Shown: positions 1 through 5,720, counted from the stretch's first letter. The stretch is 7,393 bases of DNA from Alphaproteobacteria bacterium MarineAlpha10_Bin3 (GCA_002937525.1 PTKA01000059.1:1-7393), one strand, 5' to 3'. Translations and numbers: made by a program. The notes: generated from the letters alone by a model not told the origin.

Positions 1-317
1 CGGCCATGGGTTTCAAGACCGCCGATATCCTGGCCGATCCGATCCGCCACCGGGCCGATTATGTGATGTCGAGCGGTATATTCCATCTTGGCGATCAGGC
101 GTACATGCACCGGATGATCGCGGCGATGTATCTTGCCAGCCGCAAAGGCGTCGCCTTCAACTCGCTGTCGTCATGGGACGATTACGACACACAGGGCGAT
201 TTCTTCTGCGCCGATCCGCTGGAAACCCTGAAATTCTGCCGCACCTTGACCTCGCAAATCCTGATGCGCCACGACTACCTGCCGCATGACTTCACGATCT
301 TCATGTTCAAGGATTAA
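1..317 (+). CDS. Class I SAM-dependent methyltransferase, C-terminal fragment (5' end outside window)
   Basis: The reading frame is open from the left edge and ends at a TAA (315-317), so only about the last 104 residues are present. The visible part fits the C-terminal part of a Rossmann-fold methyltransferase: a DYVMSSGIF strand, a helix with MYLASRKGVAFNSLSS, then FCADPLETLKFC and a final RHDYLPHDFTIFMF strand. This order, with the HDY...FT ending, is familiar from uncharacterised class I methyltransferases. The SAM-binding glycine motif would lie upstream of the window, so the substrate cannot be judged. The ATG at position 6 is probably internal, because the frame is open before it and the residues after it already belong to the domain. 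The gene converges on the lysozyme gene, and the two 3' ends meet in the same few bases. Family assignment is from remembered sequence patterns. Confidence 0.7.
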   Translation, partial: AMGFKTADILADPIRHRADYVMSSGIFHLGDQAYMHRMIAAMYLASRKGVAFNSLSSWDDYDTQGDFFCADPLETLKFCRTLTSQILMRHDYLPHDFTIFMFKD

Positions 318-1026
318 AGGTCAAGCGGCGTCGACAGGTCCAGCCATGAAGGCGGCAATGCCTCGCCCTTCGCCTTGAGCAGTTGTGCCAGGCTCCGCGC
401 GCCGCATCCCGTCTCGATGCCCCACTGAGCGCCGCGTAGTTGCGCAACAGGCGCTGGTGATTGCGTTGCTTTGCAGTCCGGTCGGTATAGAGCAGCGATT
501 CGCGCGCCATCACTTGCGCGTCGCCGTTGCGAATCGCGCGCTTCAGACCGGGAAACCCAACCAGCCCGCCGCCGCCGGTGTTGTAGTCTATGTCGATGAT
601 AGCGGTCTGCTGCGCGCGGTTGAGATTATTCCAGGCCGCGTCGCCGACTTCGGTGCGGATCTTGCCGGTCCGGGTGGCAATCTCCCGCTCCAGTATCGCA
701 TTCATCGACGCCATGCTCATGCGGATGTCGGTGACGGTTTCGTATGCGGTTGCGCGCCGGTTGAATGCACCGGCGGGCCTGTTCTTTTTTCGACCGCCAA
801 GCGCCTCGTATTTCGCCTGCATCTGGCGAAACGCGCGGCGTTTTTCGGCCTCGGTCGCGGCGGCCGGCACGCCGTCCTTAATCACCTCAAGGTCGAGCCG
901 GGCGAACTGATCCTCGCTATCGATTTTGAAGCCCTTGCCGATGGTCAGGCACCCTTTGGTGTCCAGATAGGGGTAGGAGACCGGGCTTTCGCCGTCGGTA
1001 ATGTAGTCGTTGATGTGGCTTTGCAT
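307..1026 (-). CDS. Phage-type (GH24, T4-like) lysozyme, probably frameshifted near its 3' end
   Basis: Predicted muramidase that would cleave the N-acetylmuramic acid to N-acetylglucosamine bond of peptidoglycan. The N-terminal segment has E13, D22 and T28 in YLDTKGCLTIGKG, with the same spacing (9, then 6) as the E11-D20-T26 triad of T4 lysozyme. A second block, AQQTAIIDIDYNTGGGG...GFPGLKRAI (about 138-165), matches the helical lobe of GH24 enzymes. The gap between these blocks is about 45 residues longer than in T4 lysozyme and is rich in charged residues. There is no signal peptide or membrane segment, and no holin or spanin gene adjoins. The ATG at 1026 follows an AAGGA 6 nt upstream. 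The open frame gives 239 aa, but from about residue 200 the tail turns Arg/Cys/Trp-rich and uses AGG, AGA and CGA codons. Another minus-strand frame gives a normal-looking tail (WGIETGCGARSLAQLLKAKG...) that stops at 314-316. A one-base loss near 425-440, or a sequencing error, would explain this. Confidence 0.75.
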   Translation of the reverse strand: MQSHINDYITDGESPVSYPYLDTKGCLTIGKGFKIDSEDQFARLDLEVIKDGVPAAATEAEKRRAFRQMQAKYEALGGRKKNRPAGAFNRRATAYETVTDIRMSMASMNAILEREIATRTGKIRTEVGDAAWNNLNRAQQTAIIDIDYNTGGGGLVGFPGLKRAIRNGDAQVMARESLLYTDRTAKQRNHQRLLRNYAALSGASRRDAARGAWHNCSRRRARHCRLHGWTCRRRLTFNP

Positions 1027-1153
1027 GGCGAATCCTTTTTCGCAAAAATGGTCTGGCGCGGATGAGAGACGGGTTTCGCCTCGACGGCCGGTGGAAAATC
1101 GGCGCGATGACTTTCAAGCGTGGCGAAGGCGCAACGGTGCCATTGATGGCGTC

Positions 1154-1182
1154 AATAGAGCCCGCCATGAACAGAATGTCAA
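1154..1182 (-). promoter_or_regulatory. Candidate sigma-70-type promoter for the lysozyme gene
   Basis: On the minus strand a perfect TTGACA (1177-1182) is followed after 17 bp by TCTATT (1154-1159, 4 of 6 matches to TATAAT). Transcription would start near 1147 and leave a leader of about 120 nt before the lysozyme ATG at 1026. Having its own promoter would let this gene be expressed separately from nrdAB, which lies upstream on the same strand. It rests on motif matching only. Confidence 0.45.
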
Positions 1183-1193
1183 GTAAAAATACC

Positions 1194-1211
1194 TAATATA
1201 GAAATATATTA
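1194..1211 (-). terminator. AT-only hairpin just downstream of nrdB, weak terminator candidate
   Basis: A perfect 7-bp inverted repeat (TAATATA / TATATTA) has a 4-nt loop and starts 10 nt past the nrdB stop. Read on the minus strand it is followed by GGTATTTTTAC, a short T-rich run. Position and T-run suit an end for the nrdAB transcript, but an all-AT stem is weak for intrinsic termination. It could instead be a protein-binding palindrome next to the lysozyme promoter. Confidence 0.3.
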
Positions 1212-1221
1212 CGTAACCCGC

Positions 1222-2181
1222 CTAATCGAAGGCTTCGTCCCATGTCCCTTGCGTCGCGGCGCGGGAATATTCGGTGGCGCGGTTTTCGAAGAAATTGGCG
1301 TGTTCGACGCCGTTGAGGATTTCTTCCAGCCAGGGCAGGGGATTCTGGTCGATATGATAGATCGGTTGCAGACCGAGCTGGGTCAGGCGGCGGTCGGCGA
1401 TGTAGCGGATATAGAGTTTCACCTCGGACCCGCCCAGGCCCTCGATATCGCCCATCTCGAAGGCCAGATCGATGAAGGCGTCCTCATGGCTGACGATGGT
1501 GTCGCAGGCGCGGTACAGATCGCGCCGCAGATCGTCGTTCCATTCCTCGGGGTTTTCCGCCAGGAAGGTTTTGAACAGGCGGATGATCGAGGCGGTATGC
1601 AGCGATTCGTCGCGCACCGACCAGGTGACGATCTGGCCCATGCCTTTCATCTTGTTGAAGCGCTGAAAGTTGAGCAGGATGGCGAAGGAGGCGAACAGTT
1701 GCAGCCCTTCGGTGAAGGCGCCGAACACGGCCAGGGTGCGGGCGATATCGGCCGGCGTATCGACCCCCCATTGCTGCATGTAGTCGTATTTGTCCTTCAT
1801 CGCCTTGTATTTAAGGAAGGCCTGATATTCGGCTTCGGGAATGCCGAGCGTATCCAGCAGGTAGCTGTAGGCGGAGATATGCACGGTCTCGATGTTGGAG
1901 AAGGCGGCCAGCATCATCTGCACTTCGGTCGGTTTGAAGACCCGCGCGTAATGCTGCATGTAGCAGTTATTGACCTCGACATCGGCCTGGGTGAAGAAGC
2001 GGAAGATTTGGGTCAGCAGGTTGCGCTCGCCGTCGGAAAGGTTGAGCCGCCAGTCCTTGATATCGTCGGCCAAGGGCACTTCTTCTGGCAGCCAGTGGAT
2101 GCGTTGCTGGGTCAGCCAGGCGTCATAAGCCCAGGGATACTGGAACGGCTTGTAGACGGTGCGCGCGTCGAGAAGGGACAT
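1222..2181 (-). CDS. nrdB: Ribonucleoside-diphosphate reductase, beta (R2, radical-generating) subunit
   Basis: The 319-aa R2 subunit of class I ribonucleotide reductase holds the di-metal centre and tyrosyl radical used by NrdA to reduce ribonucleotides in the cytoplasm. All expected ligands are present with the spacing of E. coli R2: D67 (TQADVE), E98 and H101 (NIETVH), E158 (FTEG), E192 and H195 (RDESLH). The radical tyrosine Y105 is retained, which argues against the Tyr-less class Ic type. W30 and the C-terminal Y305 (TEYSRA) fit the radical-transfer path. The tail GTWDEAFD is the expected R1-docking end. It is shorter than E. coli NrdB (about 376 aa) and has no N-terminal ATP-cone. The start is 23 nt after the nrdA stop with only a weak AAG-type ribosome site, so translation is probably coupled to nrdA. 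No nrdI or nrdH adjoins, so a standard class Ib operon is unlikely, although the length is like NrdF. Confidence 0.95.
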   Translation of the reverse strand: MSLLDARTVYKPFQYPWAYDAWLTQQRIHWLPEEVPLADDIKDWRLNLSDGERNLLTQIFRFFTQADVEVNNCYMQHYARVFKPTEVQMMLAAFSNIETVHISAYSYLLDTLGIPEAEYQAFLKYKAMKDKYDYMQQWGVDTPADIARTLAVFGAFTEGLQLFASFAILLNFQRFNKMKGMGQIVTWSVRDESLHTASIIRLFKTFLAENPEEWNDDLRRDLYRACDTIVSHEDAFIDLAFEMGDIEGLGGSEVKLYIRYIADRRLTQLGLQPIYHIDQNPLPWLEEILNGVEHANFFENRATEYSRAATQGTWDEAFD

Positions 2182-2204
2182 GGTTGCTTACAAATACCGC
2201 CGGC

Positions 2205-4184
2205 CTACTGGCAGGACAGGCATTCCTCATAATCGTTTGCATTGGCGCCGTTGCCCGGCTGCTCGCCGCCATTGACCCGGCCAAGATGGGGCAGGGACGC
2301 CACGGCGCCGGTGTTGGCGACCGATTCCGAACGCTGGATCGACTTCGAGCGGCAGTAATAGAGGCTTTTCACGCCCTTCTTCCAGGCCTGAAAATGGATC
2401 TGGTGCAGATCGCGCTTGTGAATATCGGCGGCGAGAAAAACATTCAACGATTGCGACTGGCACACAAACGGCGTGCGGTCGGCGGCAAGGTCGATAAGCC
2501 AGCGCTGGTCGAGTTCGAAGGCGGTCTTGAAGACATCCTTTTCCAGATCGTCAAGAAAGTCCAGATGTTGCACCGAGCCTTCATTGGCGACGATCGACGA
2601 CCAGGTTTCGGCGTCATTTTTTCCCTTCTTATCAAGAAGTTGTGTGAGGTATTTATTGCGAACAGTGAAGGACCCGGATAGTGTCTTGTGGGTGAAGCTG
2701 TTGGCCGCAATCGGTTCGATGCCGGGCGATGCGCCACCGCAGATGATCGAGATCGACGCGGTCGGCGCCAGCGACATCTTGTTTGAAAACCGTTCTTCGA
2801 TGCCATAATCCGCCGCGTCCGGGCACGCACCCCGTTCCGCCGCCAGCAGTTTTGATGCGGCGTCGGCCTGAAGGCGGATATGCTTGAACATCCGCCGGTT
2901 CCAGACCGTGGCCATGACCCCTTCCAGGGGGATGTTGTTGGCCTGCAGGAAGGAGTGGAACCCCATGACGCCGAGCCCGACCGAGCGTTCGCGCATCGCG
3001 GCATAGGTCGCGTTGCGGAATTCGTCGGGCGCATTGTCAATGAAATCCTGTAACGCATTGTCCAGAAAACGCATAACGTCTTCGATGAACAGCTCGTTTC
3101 CTTCCCATTCATCGTAGGTTTCGAGGTTCAGCGAGGACAGGCAACAGACCGCCGTGCGTTCCTTGTCGAACCGGTCGCGGCCGGTCGGCAATGTTATTTC
3201 CGAGCACAGATTGGAGGTTTTCACATGCAGCCCGGCGAGTTTGTGATGTTCGGGGATCGCGCGGTTCACATGGTCGATATAGATCAGATAGGGCTCGCCG
3301 GTTTCGATCCGCGCGGTCAGCAGGCGGATCCACAGATCGCGGGCCTTCACCCGGCGCAGCACCGCGTCGTCCTTGGGGCTGGTCAGCGCCCATTCCTCGT
3401 CGGCTTCGACCGCGCGCATGAAGGCGTCGGGGATCAGCACGCCGTGATGCAGATTGGGGGTCTTGCGGTTCGGGTCGCCGCCGGTCGGTCGGCGCAGTTC
3501 GATGAATTCCTCGATCTCGGGATGGCTGACCGGCAGATAGACGGCAGCACTGCCCCGGCGCAGCGAGCCCTGGCTGATCGCCAGGGTCAGCGAATCCATC
3601 ACCCGGATGAAGGGCACGACGCCCGACGTCTTGCCGTTCAGCCCGACTTTTTCGCCGATCGAACGCAGATTGCCCCAGTAACTGCCGATGCCGCCGCCGC
3701 GCGCCGCCAGCCAGACATTTTCGGTCCACAGTCCAAGGATGCCGCCGAGGCTGTCCGACGCTTCGTTGAGGAAGCACGATATTGGCAGTCCGCGCGTGGT
3801 CCCGCCATTGGACAGCACTGGCGTCGAGGGCATGAACCAGAGCTTGGAGATGTAGTCGTAGAGCCGCTGGGCATGGGCGCTGTCATCGGCGAAATGCATC
3901 GCCACGCGGGCAAACAGGTCCTGGAAATCCTCGTCCGGCAGCAGATAGCGGTCGCTCAGGGTCGCTTTGCCGAAGACGGTCAGATTATCGTCGCGGCTGC
4001 GGTCGATATGGACGGTGACGCCGCGTTCGTTCTGGGCGATATCAGGCAAAGCCGCTTCATCCTGCGCCGCTTGCGCGATGTCGAAGACGGGTTCGGCGCC
4101 GGGTGGATCCAGTGCGGCCAGTTCGGCCCCGAAGTTATCCACATAGGCGGAGGCCCGCGCCACCCCGTCCGTTACCTCGACCAT
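2205..4184 (-). CDS. nrdA: Ribonucleoside-diphosphate reductase, alpha (R1, catalytic) subunit lacking an ATP-cone
   Basis: The 659-aa catalytic subunit of class I ribonucleotide reductase makes dNDPs from NDPs together with NrdB. The active-site set is visible: C137 (ISCFLN), N325/C327/E329 (NLCSEI), C347 (AVCCLS), the radical-transfer pair Y609-Y610 (LYYCRS), and a C-terminal shuttle Cys pair C655/C658 (ECLSCQ). E. coli NrdA has about 760 aa with an N-terminal ATP-cone. Here the first ~70 residues are not cone-like and the domain begins near GKATLSDRYLL, so dATP shut-off through a cone is not expected. The tail pair is CxxC rather than the CX4C of E. coli. The ATG at 4184 is preceded by AGGAGG 4 nt upstream, a strong ribosome site that fixes the start. 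It is first in an operon with nrdB. The upstream region carries an NrdR box and cell-cycle motifs. Confidence 0.95.
   Translation of the reverse strand: MVEVTDGVARASAYVDNFGAELAALDPPGAEPVFDIAQAAQDEAALPDIAQNERGVTVHIDRSRDDNLTVFGKATLSDRYLLPDEDFQDLFARVAMHFADDSAHAQRLYDYISKLWFMPSTPVLSNGGTTRGLPISCFLNEASDSLGGILGLWTENVWLAARGGGIGSYWGNLRSIGEKVGLNGKTSGVVPFIRVMDSLTLAISQGSLRRGSAAVYLPVSHPEIEEFIELRRPTGGDPNRKTPNLHHGVLIPDAFMRAVEADEEWALTSPKDDAVLRRVKARDLWIRLLTARIETGEPYLIYIDHVNRAIPEHHKLAGLHVKTSNLCSEITLPTGRDRFDKERTAVCCLSSLNLETYDEWEGNELFIEDVMRFLDNALQDFIDNAPDEFRNATYAAMRERSVGLGVMGFHSFLQANNIPLEGVMATVWNRRMFKHIRLQADAASKLLAAERGACPDAADYGIEERFSNKMSLAPTASISIICGGASPGIEPIAANSFTHKTLSGSFTVRNKYLTQLLDKKGKNDAETWSSIVANEGSVQHLDFLDDLEKDVFKTAFELDQRWLIDLAADRTPFVCQSQSLNVFLAADIHKRDLHQIHFQAWKKGVKSLYYCRSKSIQRSESVANTGAVASLPHLGRVNGGEQPGNGANANDYEECLSCQ
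4135..4143 (+). promoter_or_regulatory. Perfect DnaA-box sequence inside the start of nrdA
   Basis: TTATCCACA matches the high-affinity DnaA 9-mer exactly. It lies in nrdA codons 14-17, about 40 bp inside the gene. Looser DnaA-like 9-mers occur upstream at 4193-4201 (7 of 9) and 4204-4212 (minus orientation), plus the one listed at 4220-4228. Regulation of nrdA by DnaA is known in E. coli and reported in Caulobacter. The residues encoded (Y-V-D-N) could produce the match by chance. Confidence 0.4.
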
Positions 4185-4214
4185 TCCCCCTCCTGTCCAC
4201 AGCTGTGTATAGGA

Positions 4215-4229
4215 TTAATTGTGGATTAA
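4215..4229 (+). promoter_or_regulatory. CtrA-type box (TTAA-N7-TTAA)
   Basis: TTAA (4215-4218), seven bases, then TTAA (4226-4229) is an exact match to the full-length binding motif of the alphaproteobacterial cell-cycle regulator CtrA. It abuts the NrdR box with no gap and lies between the putative -35 and -10 of nrdA. In AT-rich intergenic DNA such a match can arise by chance, but its placement upstream of a cell-cycle-regulated gene raises its weight. Confidence 0.45.
4220..4228 (-). promoter_or_regulatory. DnaA-box-like 9-mer in the nrdA promoter
   Basis: The minus strand reads TAATCCACA, eight of nine matches to TTATCCACA. It is nested in the CtrA-type box, so DnaA and CtrA would compete for the same bases if both bind. 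One mismatch lies in the usually conserved second T, so affinity may be low. Confidence 0.3.
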
Positions 4230-4245
4230 ACACAATATCTTGTGG
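4230..4245. promoter_or_regulatory. NrdR box upstream of nrdAB
   Basis: The 16-mer ACACAATATCTTGTGG is a close match to the NrdR-box consensus (acaCwAtATaTwGtGt), with mismatches only at the tenth and last positions. NrdR is a zinc-finger/ATP-cone repressor that senses ATP/dATP and controls ribonucleotide reductase genes. The site lies 45 bp upstream of the nrdA start and overlaps the putative -35. Because NrdA itself has no ATP-cone, transcriptional sensing by NrdR may be the main dATP feedback here. The nrdR gene is not in the window. Confidence 0.8.
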
Positions 4246-4260
4246 CCACATTGAATTACT

Positions 4261-4276
4261 GCACCAAATTTAGATT
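4261..4276. promoter_or_regulatory. Degenerate second NrdR box
   Basis: This 16-mer (GCACCAAATTTAGATT) matches about 10 of 16 consensus positions and begins exactly 31 bp from the start of the strong box, leaving a 15-bp gap. NrdR boxes usually occur as pairs about 15-16 bp apart, so the spacing supports it more than the sequence does. The perfect palindrome TGTGGCCACA (4241-4250) overlaps the end of the strong box and runs into the gap between the two. Confidence 0.45.
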
Positions 4277-4329
4277 CAATACAATATGAACAAATATAGA
4301 ACATCGTACTAAACCTGGCCACCCCGCAG

Positions 4330-4370
4330 ATTCGAATTGCAGCGCCGGCGGGAAGCTGCGATCTTCGAAT
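4330..4370. repeat. Interrupted inverted repeat in the nrdA / methyltransferase intergenic region
   Basis: ATTCGAA (4330-4336) pairs with TTCGAAT (4364-4370), and GCAGC (4339-4343) pairs with GCTGC (4355-4359). A small internal bulge (2 nt against 4 nt) separates the stems, and the loop is 11 nt and GC-rich. A palindromic TCGATCGA follows at 4373-4380. It lies about 45 bp before the methyltransferase start. It could be an operator or a leader hairpin for that gene. It is not a terminator of either neighbour, because both genes are transcribed away from this region. Confidence 0.4.
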
Positions 4371-4413
4371 GGTCGATCGATAGTCAACGGCCAGCGCGGT
4401 GCGGAGCGGGAAG

Positions 4414-4986
4414 ATGCGATTGAATTTGGGCTGTGGATACAACAAGCGCGAGGGCTTCGTGAATGTCGATTCGAGCCCCCATTGCGCCCCCGATTTGATC
4501 CATGACCTGGAGGAATTCCCCTGGCCCTGGGCGGATTCTTCGATCGACGAGATCCTCATGGTTCATGTACTGGAACATCTGGGCGCGACGACGGAGGTTT
4601 ATTTTTCCGTTTTACGCGAACTTTACCGGATCTGCCGCCACGATGCGCGAATCACCATCGTCGTGCCGCATCCGCGCCATGACGACTTCCTGCATGACGC
4701 GACCCACGTCCGCGCCGTGACCCTCGAAGGGCTGTCGATGTTCTCGCGCAAGAATTGCGAGGAATGGATTGCGGCGGGCCGCGCCAATACCCCGCTCGCC
4801 TTCATCGCCGGCGTCGATTTCGATATGGTGGAGAGCGAAGTCGTGCTCGATGAACCGTGGAAAAGAAAATATGACCTCAAAGCCATCTCCCGCGCCGAAT
4901 TGCTGGTCGCCATCAAGCAGCACAACAATGTGGTCAAGGAAAACCGGGCGGTGTTGCGGGTGGTGAAGGAAGCAGCCCAGGCGTAG
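4414..4986 (+). CDS. Small class I SAM-dependent methyltransferase
   Basis: A 190-aa predicted methyltransferase beginning directly at the SAM-binding motif: LNLGCG at residues 3-8, acidic D19 (VNVDSS) closing the second strand, HVLEH at 51-55 as the post-motif region, then strand ITIVVPHP. The following HDDFLHDATHVRAVT resembles small uncharacterised methyltransferases with a GDPTHVR-like segment (COG4627-type). The substrate is unknown. The ATG at 4414 is preferred because GGAG lies 7 nt upstream. A GTG at 4399 would add five residues but has no good ribosome site. It is divergent from nrdA and tail-to-tail with the gloC-like gene, with a 7-nt gap. The C-terminal ~40 residues are helical and charged (SRAELLVAIKQHNNVVKENR). 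Confidence 0.85.
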   Translation: MRLNLGCGYNKREGFVNVDSSPHCAPDLIHDLEEFPWPWADSSIDEILMVHVLEHLGATTEVYFSVLRELYRICRHDARITIVVPHPRHDDFLHDATHVRAVTLEGLSMFSRKNCEEWIAAGRANTPLAFIAGVDFDMVESEVVLDEPWKRKYDLKAISRAELLVAIKQHNNVVKENRAVLRVVKEAAQA

Positions 4987-4993
4987 CGAATAT

Positions 4994-5704
4994 TTACTCG
5001 AAGCTCGGTCCCAGTACCGGGCCTTCTTGCGCCGGTGCGCCGCCCTGGGCGAGTACATGATCGGCGACGAAGGGGTTGTCCTGGCGTTCCTGGCCGAAGG
5101 TGGAAAGCCGGCCATGGCCGGGCAAAAACATTACGTCGTCGCCAAGCGGCCAGAGCTGCCCGGTGATCGAACGGATCAAGGTTTCGCGGTCGCCGCGCGG
5201 CAGATCGGTACGCCCGATGGTGCCCCGGAACAGCACGTCGCCGACAATCGCCAACCTTGAGGGTTCGTGGAAGAAAACGATATGACCCGGCGTATGGCCG
5301 GGACAGTGGCGGACGTCTAGCGTCAATTCCCCGACGCTGACCGTGTCGTGGCCCGCTAGCCAGCGGTCGGGAACGAAGGGGCGCGGCGTATCGAAGCCGG
5401 GTTTGTCCTTTGCATCGGCCAACTTGTCGATCCAGAACTGGTCGTCGGCATGTGGCCCTTCGATCGGCAATCCTTCCGATTCGGCCAACGCCGCGACGCT
5501 ACCGGCGTGATCGCGATGGGCATGGGTGATGAGGATTTTCTCCAGGGTGACACCGCGTTGCCGGACCATGGCCATCACCCGGTCCAGATGGCCGCCGGGG
5601 TCGATGACGGCACCGCGCATGGTTTTGGCGCACCATAAAATGGTGCAGTTCTGCTGGAACGGCGTGACCGGCACGATTGCGGTTTCAAGCGGTGGCCCGA
5701 ACAT
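4994..5704 (-). CDS. gloC: Metallo-beta-lactamase-fold hydrolase, YcbL/GloC-type (hydroxyacylglutathione hydrolase-like)
   Basis: A 236-aa cytoplasmic hydrolase closely resembling E. coli YcbL (GloC), a type II glyoxalase that hydrolyses S-D-lactoylglutathione. Matching blocks run in order: IVPVTPFQQNC, IDPGG (34-38), metal motif THAHRDH (H61, H63, D65, H66), CPGHTPGH (H137), GDVLFRGTIGRTDLPRGD (D156), and FLPGHG (H197) followed by LSTFGQER..NPF. All metal ligands are present. The frame stays open 76 codons further upstream, but that stretch is antisense-like composition overlapping the dioxygenase gene. The ATG at 5704 is chosen because MFGPPLETAIVPV begins the family alignment and AAGGAA lies about 6 nt before it. 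It starts 16 nt after the dioxygenase stop, so the two are almost certainly co-transcribed. The last ~20 residues (Gly/Pro-rich) extend past YcbL. The true thioester substrate may differ. Confidence 0.88.
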   Translation of the reverse strand: MFGPPLETAIVPVTPFQQNCTILWCAKTMRGAVIDPGGHLDRVMAMVRQRGVTLEKILITHAHRDHAGSVAALAESEGLPIEGPHADDQFWIDKLADAKDKPGFDTPRPFVPDRWLAGHDTVSVGELTLDVRHCPGHTPGHIVFFHEPSRLAIVGDVLFRGTIGRTDLPRGDRETLIRSITGQLWPLGDDVMFLPGHGRLSTFGQERQDNPFVADHVLAQGGAPAQEGPVLGPSFE

Positions 5705-5720
5705 TGGCTTTCCTTGGCGG

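Larger units (their letters stand above)
4206..4235 (-). promoter_or_regulatory. Candidate nrdAB promoter
   Basis: On the minus strand TTGTGT (4230-4235) and TATACA (4206-4211) are separated by 18 bp. Transcription would start near 4199 and leave a leader of about 15 nt that still contains the AGGAGG of nrdA. The -35 lies in the NrdR box and the spacer holds the CtrA-type box, an arrangement suited to repression. Both hexamers are imperfect, and alphaproteobacterial promoters are hard to call by eye. Confidence 0.35.

Noticed and set aside
307..1026. Prophage remnant boundary around the lysozyme gene
   Set aside because: No integrase, att-like direct repeat, tRNA or other phage gene was seen on either side; flanking genes look chromosomal.
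385..1065. Plus-strand open frame of 226 codons opposite the lysozyme gene
   Set aside because: The minus strand has the GH24 motifs and a good ribosome site; this frame shows no domain.
1146..1160. Short inverted repeat ATTGA / TCAAT before the lysozyme gene
   Set aside because: A 5-bp stem is expected by chance in a region of this size, and part of it coincides with the candidate -10.
917..1168. Minus-strand 83-codon frame upstream of and overlapping the lysozyme start
   Set aside because: It is Arg/Pro-rich, begins inside the candidate lysozyme promoter and overlaps conserved GH24 codons in another frame.
1249..2232. Long plus-strand open frame of 327 codons antisense to nrdB
   Set aside because: It lies wholly opposite well-supported nrdB with Gly/Asp/Val-rich composition typical of the antisense frame of a GC-rich gene; no domain or ribosome site was seen.
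3225..4229. Plus-strand open frame of 334 codons antisense to nrdA
   Set aside because: It mirrors nrdA codons, runs out across the nrdA promoter and shows no recognisable family motifs.
4135..4320. Possible replication origin (DnaA boxes, CtrA box, AT-rich stretch)
   Set aside because: Only one perfect DnaA box is present and it is coding; there is no parAB, hemE, dnaA or dnaN neighbourhood. Promoter control of nrdA explains the motifs better.
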